From UBA6115 sp050952935 (GTDB taxonomy: Bacteria > Bacillota > Clostridia > Christensenellales > Aristaeellaceae), in contig JBMNLS010000002.1 in the NCBI GenBank assembly GCA_050952935.1, forward strand, positions 868,001-932,000: DNA of 64,000 bases, in the 5' to 3' direction. Position 1 is the first letter of the stretch; each line of letters starts with the position of its first letter. A model generated the notes under the pieces. That model saw only the letters and a list, made by a program, of their open reading frames with translations, did no database searches and had not been told where the DNA came from. Below, piece by piece: positions 1 through 7,801 of this stretch. The translations under genes and the position numbers were made by a program.

Positions 1-389
1 TTGGTGACATCCCGCTGGGGCGCAAGCAGGCGATGGGCCAGCTCACCGTCCGTTGTGAACAGAAGCAGGCCGGAGGTGTCTTTGTCCAACCTTCCTACAG
101 GCATGCACCGCAATTTTTGCATTCTGTCCGGCAGCAAATCCATCACCGTGGGTTGCCGGCTGTCCCGGGCGGCGGTGAGAAGGCCTGTTGGTTTGTGCAT
201 CATCAGGTGCAGCTCCAGCTGGGTATCGACAGGCTTGCCATCCAGCGTGATTGGGCTGCCTTCCTCAACATGGGTGGCGGGGTCTGTCAAAACAGCCCCA
301 TGGACAGAAACCAGGCCGCCTTTAATCAGCTTCCTGGTTTCGTTGCGGGTGAGCCCCGCGGCCTGGCTTAGCAGCCGGTCAAGCCTCAT
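1..389 (-). CDS. RsuA/RluB-family pseudouridine synthase (N-terminal part, cut by window edge)
   Basis: The gene reads leftward from an ATG at 389 and leaves the window at base 1, so only about 129 residues are visible. The start MRLDRLLSQAAGLTRNETRK is a typical S4 RNA-binding domain of 16S/23S rRNA pseudouridine synthases. Further on, GRLDKDTSGLLLFTTDG contains the catalytic aspartate motif (GRLD) of the RsuA/RluB/RluE/RluF group. Enzymes of this family convert one specific rRNA uridine to pseudouridine. The ATG overlaps the last 11 bases of the upstream membrane-protein gene, which suggests translational coupling. Which rRNA position is modified cannot be told from this fragment. Confidence 0.85.
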   Translation of the reverse strand, partial: MRLDRLLSQAAGLTRNETRKLIKGGLVSVHGAVLTDPATHVEEGSPITLDGKPVDTQLELHLMMHKPTGLLTAARDSRQPTVMDLLPDRMQKLRCMPVGRLDKDTSGLLLFTTDGELAHRLLAPQRDVT

Positions 390-1254
390 TGGCGATGGCG
401 CTGAGCGCTAATTTTCGGAAGGGCAAAAAGGGCAGATATGCAACCAGCAGGGCAATGAGAAGCTGGTAATAGGTGGCGGGCGGGAAATTCGCATTGAGGA
501 TAGCGGGCAAGAGTGACAGCATTTTCTCAAAAATGCTGCCCGTCAGATCTTGGGCCAGGTTAACGCTCAGAACCGCCCCCATGGCGATCAGCCCGGGCAG
601 GCAGAGCAGGAAGTTGATAAGGCTGACTCGCCCGGTCAATTTGCGGCCTTGCCGGCTCTTGCGCCAGGAGGCGTTGATACCATGCTCCACGATGGGTTGG
701 CATTCAAACAACAGCCCCCGGCGCCAGCCCAGGAAAGCGAGCAAAAAGGCGCATAGGCCAATGAGCACCAGGATGGCGGTTCCCTCAGTAAAACTACCGC
801 CCACCAAAGCACCCAGATTCATGATAAGGATCGGCAGTTGGGTCAGGTCAGCAACGCGCATATAATAATAGTATAGCACCGCGAAGGCGATAAAGGGCAC
901 CAGGAAGGGAAGCGCCCGCAGCAGGCGGTAAAACCCGGCGGCCAGCCATTTGCCATAATGAATGACGCTGTCCTGACGCCGATAGCCCAGGTATCCGCTC
1001 AGTTTGGCGAAAAAGCAATAGCGAAACGGCATCACGATCAGCAGGTACAAAGGCAAGGAGGCAATCGCGGCGGCGGCCATGACGTGATCAGCCTTGACGC
1101 CAAAGAATTTTCCGTTGATGCCCGCGTAAAGCAGCGGGGACAAAGCGACCACACGCAGCAGCAGCTGCACAATCAGCTGCAGCACGATGGCGGTCAGATG
1201 CCGATTATAGGCCTTGCTTGCCTGTTGGTGGGGGGATAGTTGGATGACTTCCAT
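379..1254 (-). CDS. Polytopic membrane protein of unknown function
   Basis: A protein of about 291 residues that I cannot assign to a named family. It has about six hydrophobic segments: near residues 25-45, 60-85, 105-135, 150-180, 205-235 and 255-275. Short basic loops lie between them (for example YLGYRRQDS and SWRKSRQGRK), and the topology resembles DUF975-type integral membrane proteins, though this is only an impression. The ATG at 1254 was chosen over the longer reading frame because AGGAGGG lies a few bases upstream. It is followed by, and overlaps by 11 bases, the pseudouridine synthase gene, so the two are probably one operon. Confidence 0.7.
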   Translation of the reverse strand: MEVIQLSPHQQASKAYNRHLTAIVLQLIVQLLLRVVALSPLLYAGINGKFFGVKADHVMAAAAIASLPLYLLIVMPFRYCFFAKLSGYLGYRRQDSVIHYGKWLAAGFYRLLRALPFLVPFIAFAVLYYYYMRVADLTQLPILIMNLGALVGGSFTEGTAILVLIGLCAFLLAFLGWRRGLLFECQPIVEHGINASWRKSRQGRKLTGRVSLINFLLCLPGLIAMGAVLSVNLAQDLTGSIFEKMLSLLPAILNANFPPATYYQLLIALLVAYLPFLPFRKLALSAIANEA

Positions 1255-1283
1255 AGACCCTCCTTGGGTTAAATTCCAGAACA

Positions 1284-1312
1284 AGTATATAGGAGACAGG
1301 GATGGGTTTCAA
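1284..1312 (-). promoter_or_regulatory. Sigma-A promoter of the membrane protein/pseudouridine synthase operon
   Basis: Reading leftward, -35 TTGAAA (1312-1307), a 17-base spacer and -10 TATACT (1289-1284) sit about 30 bases before the start codon at 1254. A perfect 7-bp hairpin (1304-1310 with 1315-1321, loop AAGG) just after the uvrA stop overlaps the -35 box. It has no T-tract, so it is at best a weak end for the uvrA transcript. Confidence 0.6.
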
Positions 1313-1324
1313 GGGAAACCCGAA

Positions 1325-4153
1325 TTACTTGATGCCGGCCAGCTTCAGGTATTGCCCGGTGTAACTGGCATCCACCTTGATAATGTCCTCTGGCTTGCCC
1401 ATGGCCACCACAGTGCCGCCTCTCTCACCGCCTTCAGGCCCCAGATCAATGATGTAATCGGCTGTTTTCAGCACCTCCAGGTTATGCTCAATCACTAAAA
1501 CGGTGTTGCCGGCGTTGGTCAGCTGTTGCAGCACCTTGATCAGCCGCGACACATCATCAACATGCAGGCCGGTGGTGGGCTCGTCCAGCAAAATGATGGT
1601 GCGCCCGGTGGCTTTGCGGCTAAGCTCCGTGGCCAGCTTCACCCGCTGGGCTTCGCCGCCGGAGAGGGTGGTGGATGGCTGGCCCAGCTTGATATAGCCA
1701 AGGCCCACCTCATGAAGGGTCTTGAGCTTTCGCTTGATTTTCGGGTGATGCTCGAAAAAGGAAAGCGCTTCCTCCACCGTCATGTCAAGGATATCGGCGA
1801 TGCTTTTGCCGCGGTATTTTACCTGCAGGGTTTCGTGGTTATATCGCTTGCCCTTGCACACCTCACAGGGCACAAAAATATCCGCCAGGAAATGCATTTC
1901 GATTTTCAGCAGCCCGTCCCCCTTGCAGGCTTCGCAGCGCCCGCCTTTGACATTGAAGGAAAACCGGCTGCTGCTATAGCCCCTGGCCTTGGCCTCGTTG
2001 GTTTGGGAAAAGGTGGCGCGGATCAGGTCAAAAAGGCCGGTGTAGGTGGCGGGGTTGCTGCGGGGAGTGCGCCCGATGGGGGATTGGTCGATGTTGATGA
2101 TTTTGTCCAGCTGCTCTATTCCGGCGATGCTGTCATGGGGGCCCGGATAGGTGGAGGCGCGGTTCAGGTCACGGGCCAGCGCGTTATACAAAATCTCATT
2201 GACCAGGCTGCTTTTGCCCGATCCCGACACGCCGGATACACAGCAGAATACGCCCAGGGGAAAGGATATGTCGATGTTTTTCAGGTTGTGCGCCCTTGCG
2301 CCTTTCACCGTGAGCCAGCCGGTGGCTTTGCGGCGTTTTTGTGGGATAGGGATGCGCTTGCGCCCGGCCAAATAGTCCCCGGTGATGGAGGCGGGTGTGT
2401 CCATCAGATTTTGAACGCTGCCCTGGGCTACGATATTGCCGCCCATTTCGCCGGCGCCCGGCCCGATGTCAACCAGGTAGTCGGCGGCGCGCAGGGTATC
2501 CTCATCATGTTCCACCACGATCAGGGTGTTTCCCAAATCCCGGAGGCTTTTTAACGTGGCCAGCAGGCGCATGTTGTCCCGCTGATGGAGGCCGATGGAA
2601 GGCTCATCCAGGATGTAAAGCACCCCCACCAGCCCGGTGCCGATTTGGGTGGCCAGGCGAATGCGTTGGGCCTCGCCGCCGGAAAGGGTGGATGCCCCAC
2701 GGGACAGGCTGAGGTAATCAAGCCCCACGTCGCACAGGAAACGCATCCGCACGCTGATTTCATGGAGGATCTGCTCGGCAATGCGGCGGTGGGTATCGCC
2801 CAATTCCAGGCTGGCCAGAAAAGCACTGCCATCGGTGAGGCTAAGGTCGCTGAGGGCAGCGATGTCCATCCCGCCTACCGTCACCGCCAGGGCTTCGGGC
2901 TTCAGCCTTTTGCCCCGGCAGGCGGCGCAGGGCTCCTCCCGCATAAACTGCTCATACATGGCCTTGGCGGCGTCGCTGGTGGTTTCCTGATAGCGCCTCA
3001 AGAGCGTGGGAATAATGCCTTCATAGATGATTTTGTAGGTGCCCTCCCCATTGATGGAGGTGAAGCGGATGGGGATTTTGACCCCCTTGGAGCCATAGAG
3101 GAGAATGTCCAGGATCTTTTCCGGCAGCTCGTTGACCGGCGTATCCATGCTGAATTGATAGTGCTCGCTCAGGCCCACAAACATCATATGGGAGGTGCTG
3201 CGCTCATCCCCGCTGCTGTTCCAGCCCATGGCGTTGATGGCGCCTTGGTTGAGGGATTTGCTCATGTCAGGGATCACCATGTCAGGGGTGATGTTGCGCA
3301 CTGTGCCCAGCCCGGAGCAGGCAGGACAGGCGCCATAAGGGGAGTTGAAGGAGAACATCCGGGGGGTGAGCTCCTCAATGTTGATGCCGCATTCCGGGCA
3401 GGCATAGTTTTGTGAATAAAGGGTGCGCTCGCCGTCCGGCATGATTTTAACCGCCATCAGCCCGCCTGATTCCCGAAGGGCGGTTTCAATGGAATCGTTT
3501 AGCCGCTGGCTGACACCCTCCCGCTTGATGATCCGGTCGATTACCAGGTCGATGTCATGTTTCTTTTTCTTGTCAAGCTGGGGCGTATCATCCAGGTCAT
3601 ACAATTCGCCGTCTATCAGCACCCGTACAAAGCCGGCTTTGGCGGCGTCTTCCAGCAGCTTGCGGTGTTCGCCCTTTCTGGCCCGCACCACTGGGGAAAG
3701 GATCATCAGCCTCGTATCATTGGGCAGCGCCATGACGGCGTCCACCATCTCGTCAATGGTTTGCTGGCGGATTTCCTTGCCGCACTCCGGGCAATGGGGA
3801 ATGCCGATGCGGGCATACAGCAGGCGAAGATAGTCATGAATTTCCGTCACCGTGCCCACGGTGGAACGGGGGTTGTGGCCGGTGGATTTTTGGTCAATGG
3901 AAATGGCAGGGGAAAGGCCCTCGATGGCGTCCACATCCGGCTTTTCCATTTGCCCTAAGAACTGCCTGGCATAGCTGGACAGGCTTTCCACATAGCGACG
4001 CTGACCTTCGGCAAAAATGGTGTCAAAGGCTAAAGAGGACTTGCCGGAACCGGAAAGCCCCGTAAACACGATAAGTTTGCCCCGGGGAAGCCTCAGGCTG
4101 ACGTTTTTCAGGTTGTGTTCCCTGGCGCCTTTAATGATCAATGCGTCCTGCAT
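1325..4153 (-). CDS. uvrA: Excinuclease ABC subunit A (UvrA)
   Basis: UvrA is the damage-recognition ATPase of nucleotide excision repair; it dimerises, loads UvrB on lesions and is released. The 942 residues are the usual family length. Visible landmarks are the first Walker A (GLSGSGKSSLAFDT, about residue 31), zinc-binding Cys pairs (CPECGKE, CPECGINIEE/CPACSG, CEACKGDG/CEVCKGKR), two ABC signature regions (LSGGEAQRIRLA and LSGGEAQRVKLA) and the second Walker A (GVSGSGKSSLVNEIL, about residue 640). The start at 4153 follows a TTAGGAG Shine-Dalgarno. The gene stands alone, divergent from the nucleobase permease, with its own promoter that contains a LexA-box-like sequence. Nothing appears truncated. 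Confidence 0.98.
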   Translation of the reverse strand: MQDALIIKGAREHNLKNVSLRLPRGKLIVFTGLSGSGKSSLAFDTIFAEGQRRYVESLSSYARQFLGQMEKPDVDAIEGLSPAISIDQKSTGHNPRSTVGTVTEIHDYLRLLYARIGIPHCPECGKEIRQQTIDEMVDAVMALPNDTRLMILSPVVRARKGEHRKLLEDAAKAGFVRVLIDGELYDLDDTPQLDKKKKHDIDLVIDRIIKREGVSQRLNDSIETALRESGGLMAVKIMPDGERTLYSQNYACPECGINIEELTPRMFSFNSPYGACPACSGLGTVRNITPDMVIPDMSKSLNQGAINAMGWNSSGDERSTSHMMFVGLSEHYQFSMDTPVNELPEKILDILLYGSKGVKIPIRFTSINGEGTYKIIYEGIIPTLLRRYQETTSDAAKAMYEQFMREEPCAACRGKRLKPEALAVTVGGMDIAALSDLSLTDGSAFLASLELGDTHRRIAEQILHEISVRMRFLCDVGLDYLSLSRGASTLSGGEAQRIRLATQIGTGLVGVLYILDEPSIGLHQRDNMRLLATLKSLRDLGNTLIVVEHDEDTLRAADYLVDIGPGAGEMGGNIVAQGSVQNLMDTPASITGDYLAGRKRIPIPQKRRKATGWLTVKGARAHNLKNIDISFPLGVFCCVSGVSGSGKSSLVNEILYNALARDLNRASTYPGPHDSIAGIEQLDKIINIDQSPIGRTPRSNPATYTGLFDLIRATFSQTNEAKARGYSSSRFSFNVKGGRCEACKGDGLLKIEMHFLADIFVPCEVCKGKRYNHETLQVKYRGKSIADILDMTVEEALSFFEHHPKIKRKLKTLHEVGLGYIKLGQPSTTLSGGEAQRVKLATELSRKATGRTIILLDEPTTGLHVDDVSRLIKVLQQLTNAGNTVLVIEHNLEVLKTADYIIDLGPEGGERGGTVVAMGKPEDIIKVDASYTGQYLKLAGIK

Positions 4154-4185
4154 CTTAAACTCCTAAGGGTGATAACCCGTTGCGA

Positions 4186-4214
4186 ATAGTAGCACGTTTG
4201 TTCCCTTATATCAA
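4186..4214 (-). promoter_or_regulatory. uvrA promoter with LexA-box-like spacer
   Basis: On the minus strand -35 TTGATA (4214-4209), a 17-base spacer and -10 TACTAT (4191-4186) precede uvrA. The spacer holds GGAACAAACGTGC (4204-4192). This fits the Gram-positive LexA/DinR consensus CGAACRNRYGTTYG in the first half-site and the central four bases, with mismatches at the first base and in the second half-site (GTG instead of GTT). SOS control of uvrA is usual in Bacillota, so the site is plausible but imperfect. Confidence 0.5.
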
Positions 4215-4242
4215 GGAAATCTCTTGATTTCGCAAAGATAAA

Positions 4243-4273
4243 CCGAATTCCGAGCAAAGTAAAAAAGTTCGGC
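4243..4273. promoter_or_regulatory. PurBox-like inverted half-sites upstream of the permease promoter
   Basis: CCGAAT (4243-4248) and CCGAGC (4250-4255) face GTTCGG (4267-4272) in inverted orientation, just upstream of the -35 box at 4281. The right half, read on the minus strand as TTTGCCGAACTTT, matches the Bacillus PurR box WWWWCCGAACWWT except for one base in the first W block. Spacing between half-sites (20 or 13 bases between the CGAA/TTCG cores) is not the 16-17 reported for Bacillus, so this is only a candidate operator. Confidence 0.35.
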
Positions 4274-4280
4274 AAAATAC

Positions 4281-4310
4281 TTGACAGGCCTTGAGGTCTT
4301 GTGCTAATCT
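4281..4310 (+). promoter_or_regulatory. Promoter of the NCS2 permease leader
   Basis: Consensus -35 TTGACA (4281-4286), an 18-base spacer and -10 TAATCT (4305-4310). Transcription should begin near 4317, giving a leader of about 130 bases before the permease ATG. Confidence 0.65.
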
Positions 4311-4349
4311 TCCCCAAGTGCTCAGAGAGACTCCCTGAAGGAGGACGCG

Positions 4350-4412
4350 ATGACCGCCCAAGCCAGTTCCCAGACCAAAGCCAGAGGCAGCCAAGGGGGC
4401 TGTTTTTTTTAA
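4350..4412 (+). CDS. 20-residue leader peptide overlapping the attenuator
   Basis: A short ORF with an ATG at 4350, preceded by a strong AAGGAGG (4338-4344) at ideal spacing. It encodes 20 residues (begins MTAQASSQ, ends GGCFF). Its last codons read through the terminator hairpin (4388-4402) and its U-tract, and the TAA at 4410-4412 falls right at the end of that tract. Translation to the stop would therefore put a ribosome on the terminator. The leader Shine-Dalgarno can itself pair with CTCC at 4331-4334. I know no named leader peptide with this sequence. Real translation is an inference from the strong ribosome-binding site. Confidence 0.5.
   Translation: MTAQASSQTKARGSQGGCFF
4388..4410 (+). 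terminator. Intrinsic terminator/attenuator inside the permease leader
   Basis: CAGCC (4388-4392) pairs with GGCTG (4398-4402) around the loop AAGGG and is followed directly by eight T residues (4403-4410). It lies between promoter and permease, so it can only work as an attenuator. In addition GTGCTCAG at the presumed 5' end (4318-4325) is a perfect complement of CTGAGCAC (4415-4422) just after the U-tract. Confidence 0.7.
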
Positions 4413-4445
4413 GCCTGAGCACAATCAAAAAAAAGGAGCGCAGCC

Positions 4446-5849
4446 ATGCCCAAACAACAAGTGCTAAACAGCTATCTGCCCGATGAAACGCCTACTTTTG
4501 GAAAACTGTTGTTATACGCCCTGCAGCAGGTGATTGTTATGTTCCCGGCCACGGTGGCTGTGGCGCTGATCACAGGCTTCCAGGTGTCTACCACCATTTT
4601 CGCCTCGGGATTGGCCACGGTCTGCTTTATCCTCATCACGGGGCGTAAAATCCCCATGTATTACGGCTCCTCCTTTGCCTATCTGACGGCCATCGCCAGC
4701 ATGATCGCGGCGGAAGGCACGCCGGAGCAGCTAACTGCATTTAACGCCACCAGGATCCTGCCGCCGGAGCTGATTTCTTCCGCTCAGTTTGGCATCATCT
4801 TCTCGGGCTTTGTGTCCATCATCGCGGGCCTGCTGGTGCGCTGGGGTGGCAAGGAAAAGGTGGAAAAAATCCTGCCCGCCACCGTCACCGGTCCGGTGGC
4901 CATGATCATCGGCCTCACCCTGGCTGCCAACGCCATGAAGGACGCTGCGCCCCAGATGATGGCGGATGGTAGCACCCAGTCTCAGCTTGTCTGGATCATC
5001 TCTCTGGTGACGCTGCTGTCTACGGTGCTTTATTCCAGAAAGCTGAAAGGCTTTCTGGGGCAGCTGCCCCTGCTGCTGGGCGCTGCCACCGGCTGTGTGA
5101 CCGCGGCTGTCATCTACCTGCTGGACGGTGGAAACTTCTTCCGCACCATTCCCCAGGAAGCGCTGGACGCTTCTGTCTGGAAGCTTGGGAACGGCGGCGT
5201 CTTCGCTTTACCCGCCTTTACCCTGCCTCGGGTGTCCTGGGCTGCGGTGGCCGCCATCATGCCCATCGCCATTGCCACCATTCCGGAGTCCACCGCCCAT
5301 ATCTACCAGCTGGACATTTATGTGAATGACGCCGCGAAAAAAAAGGGCAAGCCCCACTATGACATCGCCTCCCTGCTTGACCGGAACCTCATAGGAGACG
5401 GCATTTGCGATATGATTTCAGGTGCTGTGGGCGGCCCTGCCGGCACCAACTATGGGGAAAACATCTCTACCATGGCGATCACTCGAGTGTTCTCGGTGCC
5501 GGTGATGTTTGCCGCCGGTATCCTGGCCATGGTCATCTCCTGCTTTACGCCGCTGATCAAAGGCATTTATGGCATCCCCCTGGCGGTGATTGGCGGGCTT
5601 GAAATCTACCTCTTTGGCGCCATCGCTGCCCAGGGAATCGCGATCATGATTGACAAAGGTGTCAGCATGTTTGATTCAAAAAACATCGCCGTCATCGCCG
5701 TCATCATGACCTTTGGTCTGGGTGTCAGCTACGGGTTTGGCGGCAATATTGAGTTCTTTGGTTTGAATGTACCTGCCATCGCCGGAGCTGCCATCCTGGG
5801 CATCATTCTTAACTATATCCTGAGCATCGGGGAGAAGAAAAAAGCCTGA
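4446..5849 (+). CDS. NCS2-family nucleobase:cation symporter (uracil/xanthine permease)
   Basis: A 467-residue integral membrane protein of the nucleobase-cation symporter 2 family, importing uracil or a purine base with protons or sodium. It aligns by eye with E. coli UraA: GRKIPMYYGSSFAY corresponds to the UraA GKIPAYLGSSFAF segment. PESTAHIYQL keeps the substrate-site Glu and His of helix 8, and TNYGENISTMAITRVFS keeps the Gly-Glu of helix 10. About 12-14 hydrophobic helices cover nearly the whole chain, including the usual gate region near residues 260-330. The start follows AAAAGGAG. The leader carries an attenuator and PurBox-like half-sites. The residues favour uracil, the possible PurR site favours a purine, so the substrate remains open. 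Confidence 0.9.
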   Translation: MPKQQVLNSYLPDETPTFGKLLLYALQQVIVMFPATVAVALITGFQVSTTIFASGLATVCFILITGRKIPMYYGSSFAYLTAIASMIAAEGTPEQLTAFNATRILPPELISSAQFGIIFSGFVSIIAGLLVRWGGKEKVEKILPATVTGPVAMIIGLTLAANAMKDAAPQMMADGSTQSQLVWIISLVTLLSTVLYSRKLKGFLGQLPLLLGAATGCVTAAVIYLLDGGNFFRTIPQEALDASVWKLGNGGVFALPAFTLPRVSWAAVAAIMPIAIATIPESTAHIYQLDIYVNDAAKKKGKPHYDIASLLDRNLIGDGICDMISGAVGGPAGTNYGENISTMAITRVFSVPVMFAAGILAMVISCFTPLIKGIYGIPLAVIGGLEIYLFGAIAAQGIAIMIDKGVSMFDSKNIAVIAVIMTFGLGVSYGFGGNIEFFGLNVPAIAGAAILGIILNYILSIGEKKKA

Positions 5850-5888
5850 CAACCTGATAATAAGCAATTTAAGTATAGATTTAAATTG

Positions 5889-5920
5889 AGACACAGAACT
5901 ACAACTCAGTGTCTTTGTTT
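5889..5920 (+). terminator. Probable terminator after the permease
   Basis: AGACAC (5889-5894) pairs with GTGTCT (5909-5914), extended by GA/TC across one mismatch, and is followed by TTGTTT. A weak but well-placed hairpin 40 bases after the permease stop. From here to the insertion sequence at 6117 the DNA is very AT-rich, and I see no gene in it. Confidence 0.45.
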
Positions 5921-6117
5921 AAATAGTTGCTGTTTGCTCTGTTGTGATGTGATATCTTCAGGTAAAATCATTTTGCTGCATTATTTTTGTGTTTTTTTGA
6001 AGCATACTAAATAATAATAAATGTTTGAGGATAGATCTTGTACTGAATTTTCGAGCAGAAGAATGAATTAACTATACGCAAATGTCTTTGTTTTGATTAA
6101 AGGAAGCTCTTTCTGTC

Positions 6118-6135
6118 TTGAGTTTCCGTATTCTG
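6118..6135 (+). repeat. Left terminal inverted repeat of the IS
   Basis: Eighteen bases, identical at 17 positions to the reverse complement of the right terminal repeat at 7708-7725. Confidence 0.85.
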
Positions 6136-6316
6136 ATTATACTTTTTGATTGAGCTGCAGGTGGTTCAGGGGTTTTGAGGAAGTCACTGTCAAATCATGT
6201 CTTTTTTGTCAATATTCTGGCATATTTATGACGGAAAATGAGGAACCTTTCCTGTTTTTCATAGTAGAATTGATTTGTAACAAAAACTCGACTAAACAAA
6301 TCCAGGGAGGCTCCTC

Positions 6317-7570
6317 ATGCGTTATTCTACCACAGATACCTATCAACTCAAAAGGGAAATCATCACCTTCGCCAGGCGTCTGAGTGAAGGCCTCCCACGG
6401 GATTGGGAAAAGTTTACCGCTGATATGCTTTTCGGCATCCTCGCGTCCAGCAGCTGCATTCTTTCCCGCTTTGCCGATGTGCTCAAAGAAGATATCTTGA
6501 AAAAGAACACCGTTGAACGCTTGGCACGAAAGCTGTTAGAAGATATGCCCCCCGAACTCACCCATCATTACCTGTCCTTTGCCCGGGACATCGGGGAGGA
6601 CACGGGGCCTGTCTTTGTGGATGATACGGACATCACCAAGCCCTATGGCAAAGCTTTTGAGGATATGGGAACGGTCAGAGATGGCTCTTCGGCAGATAAA
6701 AAGCTGAAGAATGGGTATTATGTGACTGAAATGACTGCCCTGAGCCATCGTACCCGTCAGCCTATCAGCCTCTATTCCCATATCCATTCCTCTCACTCAA
6801 AAAACTATACCTCTGTCAACGACATCACCTTCCGGGCATTGAAAGAAGTTTTCCCTTATTTCCCCAAAGCAACCTATGTCTTTGACCGGGGTTATGATAT
6901 GAACAAGCTATATCTTTTCATGTACGAGCATGAAAAGAGCTTCATCGTTCGTGTCACCAGCAACAGAAATCTGTTCTGTAAAAACAAGTGGTTCAAGTCG
7001 ACCACGCTCAGGGACAAATACAAAGGCAAGTTTAAGTGCCCGGTCTTATATGGCGGCAAAAAGACTGAATGCTGGGTCACCTGTGTCAATGTCAAGATCA
7101 CCGCGAGCTGCAAATGGCTCAAGTTAGTATTGGTATATGGGCTGTCAGATACCCCCATGATGCTGTTGACCAACCGCCCGGTCAGAAACAGGGAGGACGC
7201 GCTGCAGGTTGTCCGGATGTATTTCATGCGGTGGCGGATAGAGGAACATTTCCGCTTCAAGAAGACGACCCTGGGGTTTGAGGATATGCGGGTGCGCAAG
7301 CTGAAGGCAATGAATCACTTGAGTCAGTTTGTGAGCATGGCCATTGGCTTTTTGTGCGCACAGGCAGACAAAAGAAACACCTCCAGGCTCAGGCGCGCCG
7401 TGACGCGCGAGGCAAATGGACAGAAGCAGGAGCACAAAATATCCTTTCTGCTTTATAGAATGGGGTTGGGTATCCAGCGCATTCTGGCCAGGGCACAAAC
7501 AGGCATCCGTGCCTGGTTCCGCATAGGCCGGCCCAAATACAGGCAGTTATCCTTCCCTTTGCTATGTTGA
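6317..7570 (+). CDS. IS4-family DDE transposase
   Basis: A 417-residue transposase that cuts and rejoins the element ends through an RNase H-like DDE site. The first catalytic Asp lies in VFVDDTDITKPYG (about residue 98), the second in FDRGYDMNKLY (about 193), and the Glu in MRWRIEEHFRFKK (about 310), the last resembling the Y-(2)-R-(3)-E-(6)-K region of IS4 transposases. The ATG at 6317 follows GGGAGG. The reading frame is unbroken and the element has both ends, so it may be active. Base composition is intermediate between the GC-rich chromosome and the AT-rich operon that follows. Confidence 0.9.
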   Translation: MRYSTTDTYQLKREIITFARRLSEGLPRDWEKFTADMLFGILASSSCILSRFADVLKEDILKKNTVERLARKLLEDMPPELTHHYLSFARDIGEDTGPVFVDDTDITKPYGKAFEDMGTVRDGSSADKKLKNGYYVTEMTALSHRTRQPISLYSHIHSSHSKNYTSVNDITFRALKEVFPYFPKATYVFDRGYDMNKLYLFMYEHEKSFIVRVTSNRNLFCKNKWFKSTTLRDKYKGKFKCPVLYGGKKTECWVTCVNVKITASCKWLKLVLVYGLSDTPMMLLTNRPVRNREDALQVVRMYFMRWRIEEHFRFKKTTLGFEDMRVRKLKAMNHLSQFVSMAIGFLCAQADKRNTSRLRRAVTREANGQKQEHKISFLLYRMGLGIQRILARAQTGIRAWFRIGRPKYRQLSFPLLC

Positions 7571-7707
7571 AATACAACAACTGAATAGGCGCGCGCAAGG
7601 GCTTGTTTACCTTCCCTTTTTTTGGAAAATTCGCTCTGTAAAATGAAATACCGCATCCTCTACCATGCAGAGGCTCAAGAATCTCTGCTCATTGCACCAG
7701 AAGATTG

Positions 7708-7725
7708 CAAAATACGGAAACTCAA
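7708..7725 (-). repeat. Right terminal inverted repeat of the IS
   Basis: Reads TTGAGTTTCCGTATTTTG on the minus strand; one mismatch to the left end at 6118-6135. Followed by the second copy of the CTTTCTGT target duplication (7727-7734). Confidence 0.85.
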
Positions 7726-7737
7726 ACTTTCTGTGTC

Positions 7738-7766
7738 TTGACGAAACAAGAATAAGCATGTAGCAT
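7738..7766 (+). promoter_or_regulatory. Promoter of the ABC transporter/phosphoesterase operon
   Basis: -35 TTGACG (7738-7743), a 17-base spacer and -10 TAGCAT (7761-7766), then AAAGGAG before the ATG at 7802. The box begins only three bases after the IS target duplication, so any operator that lay farther upstream has been pushed 1.6 kb away by the insertion. Confidence 0.5.
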
Positions 7767-7801
7767 TAAATAGCAATATTATTGTAAAGGAGAAACAATT
7801 C

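Larger units (their letters stand above)
6117..7726 (+). mobile_element. Complete IS4-type insertion sequence with TIRs and 8-bp target duplication
   Basis: A 1.6-kb element containing one transposase gene. The inner 18 bases of the left end (6118-6135, TTGAGTTTCCGTATTCTG) match the reverse complement of the right end (7708-7725) with a single mismatch. The flanking sequence CTTTCTGT occurs at 6109-6116 and again at 7727-7734, an exact 8-bp direct repeat typical of IS4-group insertion. One base on each side (6117, 7726) between repeat and TIR does not match its partner, so exact ends could shift by one. The preserved duplication suggests a recent, intact insertion next to the AT-rich transport operon. 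Confidence 0.85.

Noticed and set aside
1526..2554. Long open frame (342 codons) on the plus strand inside uvrA
   Set aside because: It lies entirely antisense to uvrA, has Gly/Ala/His-rich composition typical of the reverse frame of GC-rich genes, and has no ribosome-binding site.
4308..4345. PyrR-binding-loop-like structure (TCAGAGAGACT core with a TCTTCC/GGAGGA stem) before the permease
   Set aside because: The core resembles the PyrR consensus but the upper part has two extra bases, and the 5' half of the lower stem would lie upstream of the likely transcription start, inside the -10 region.
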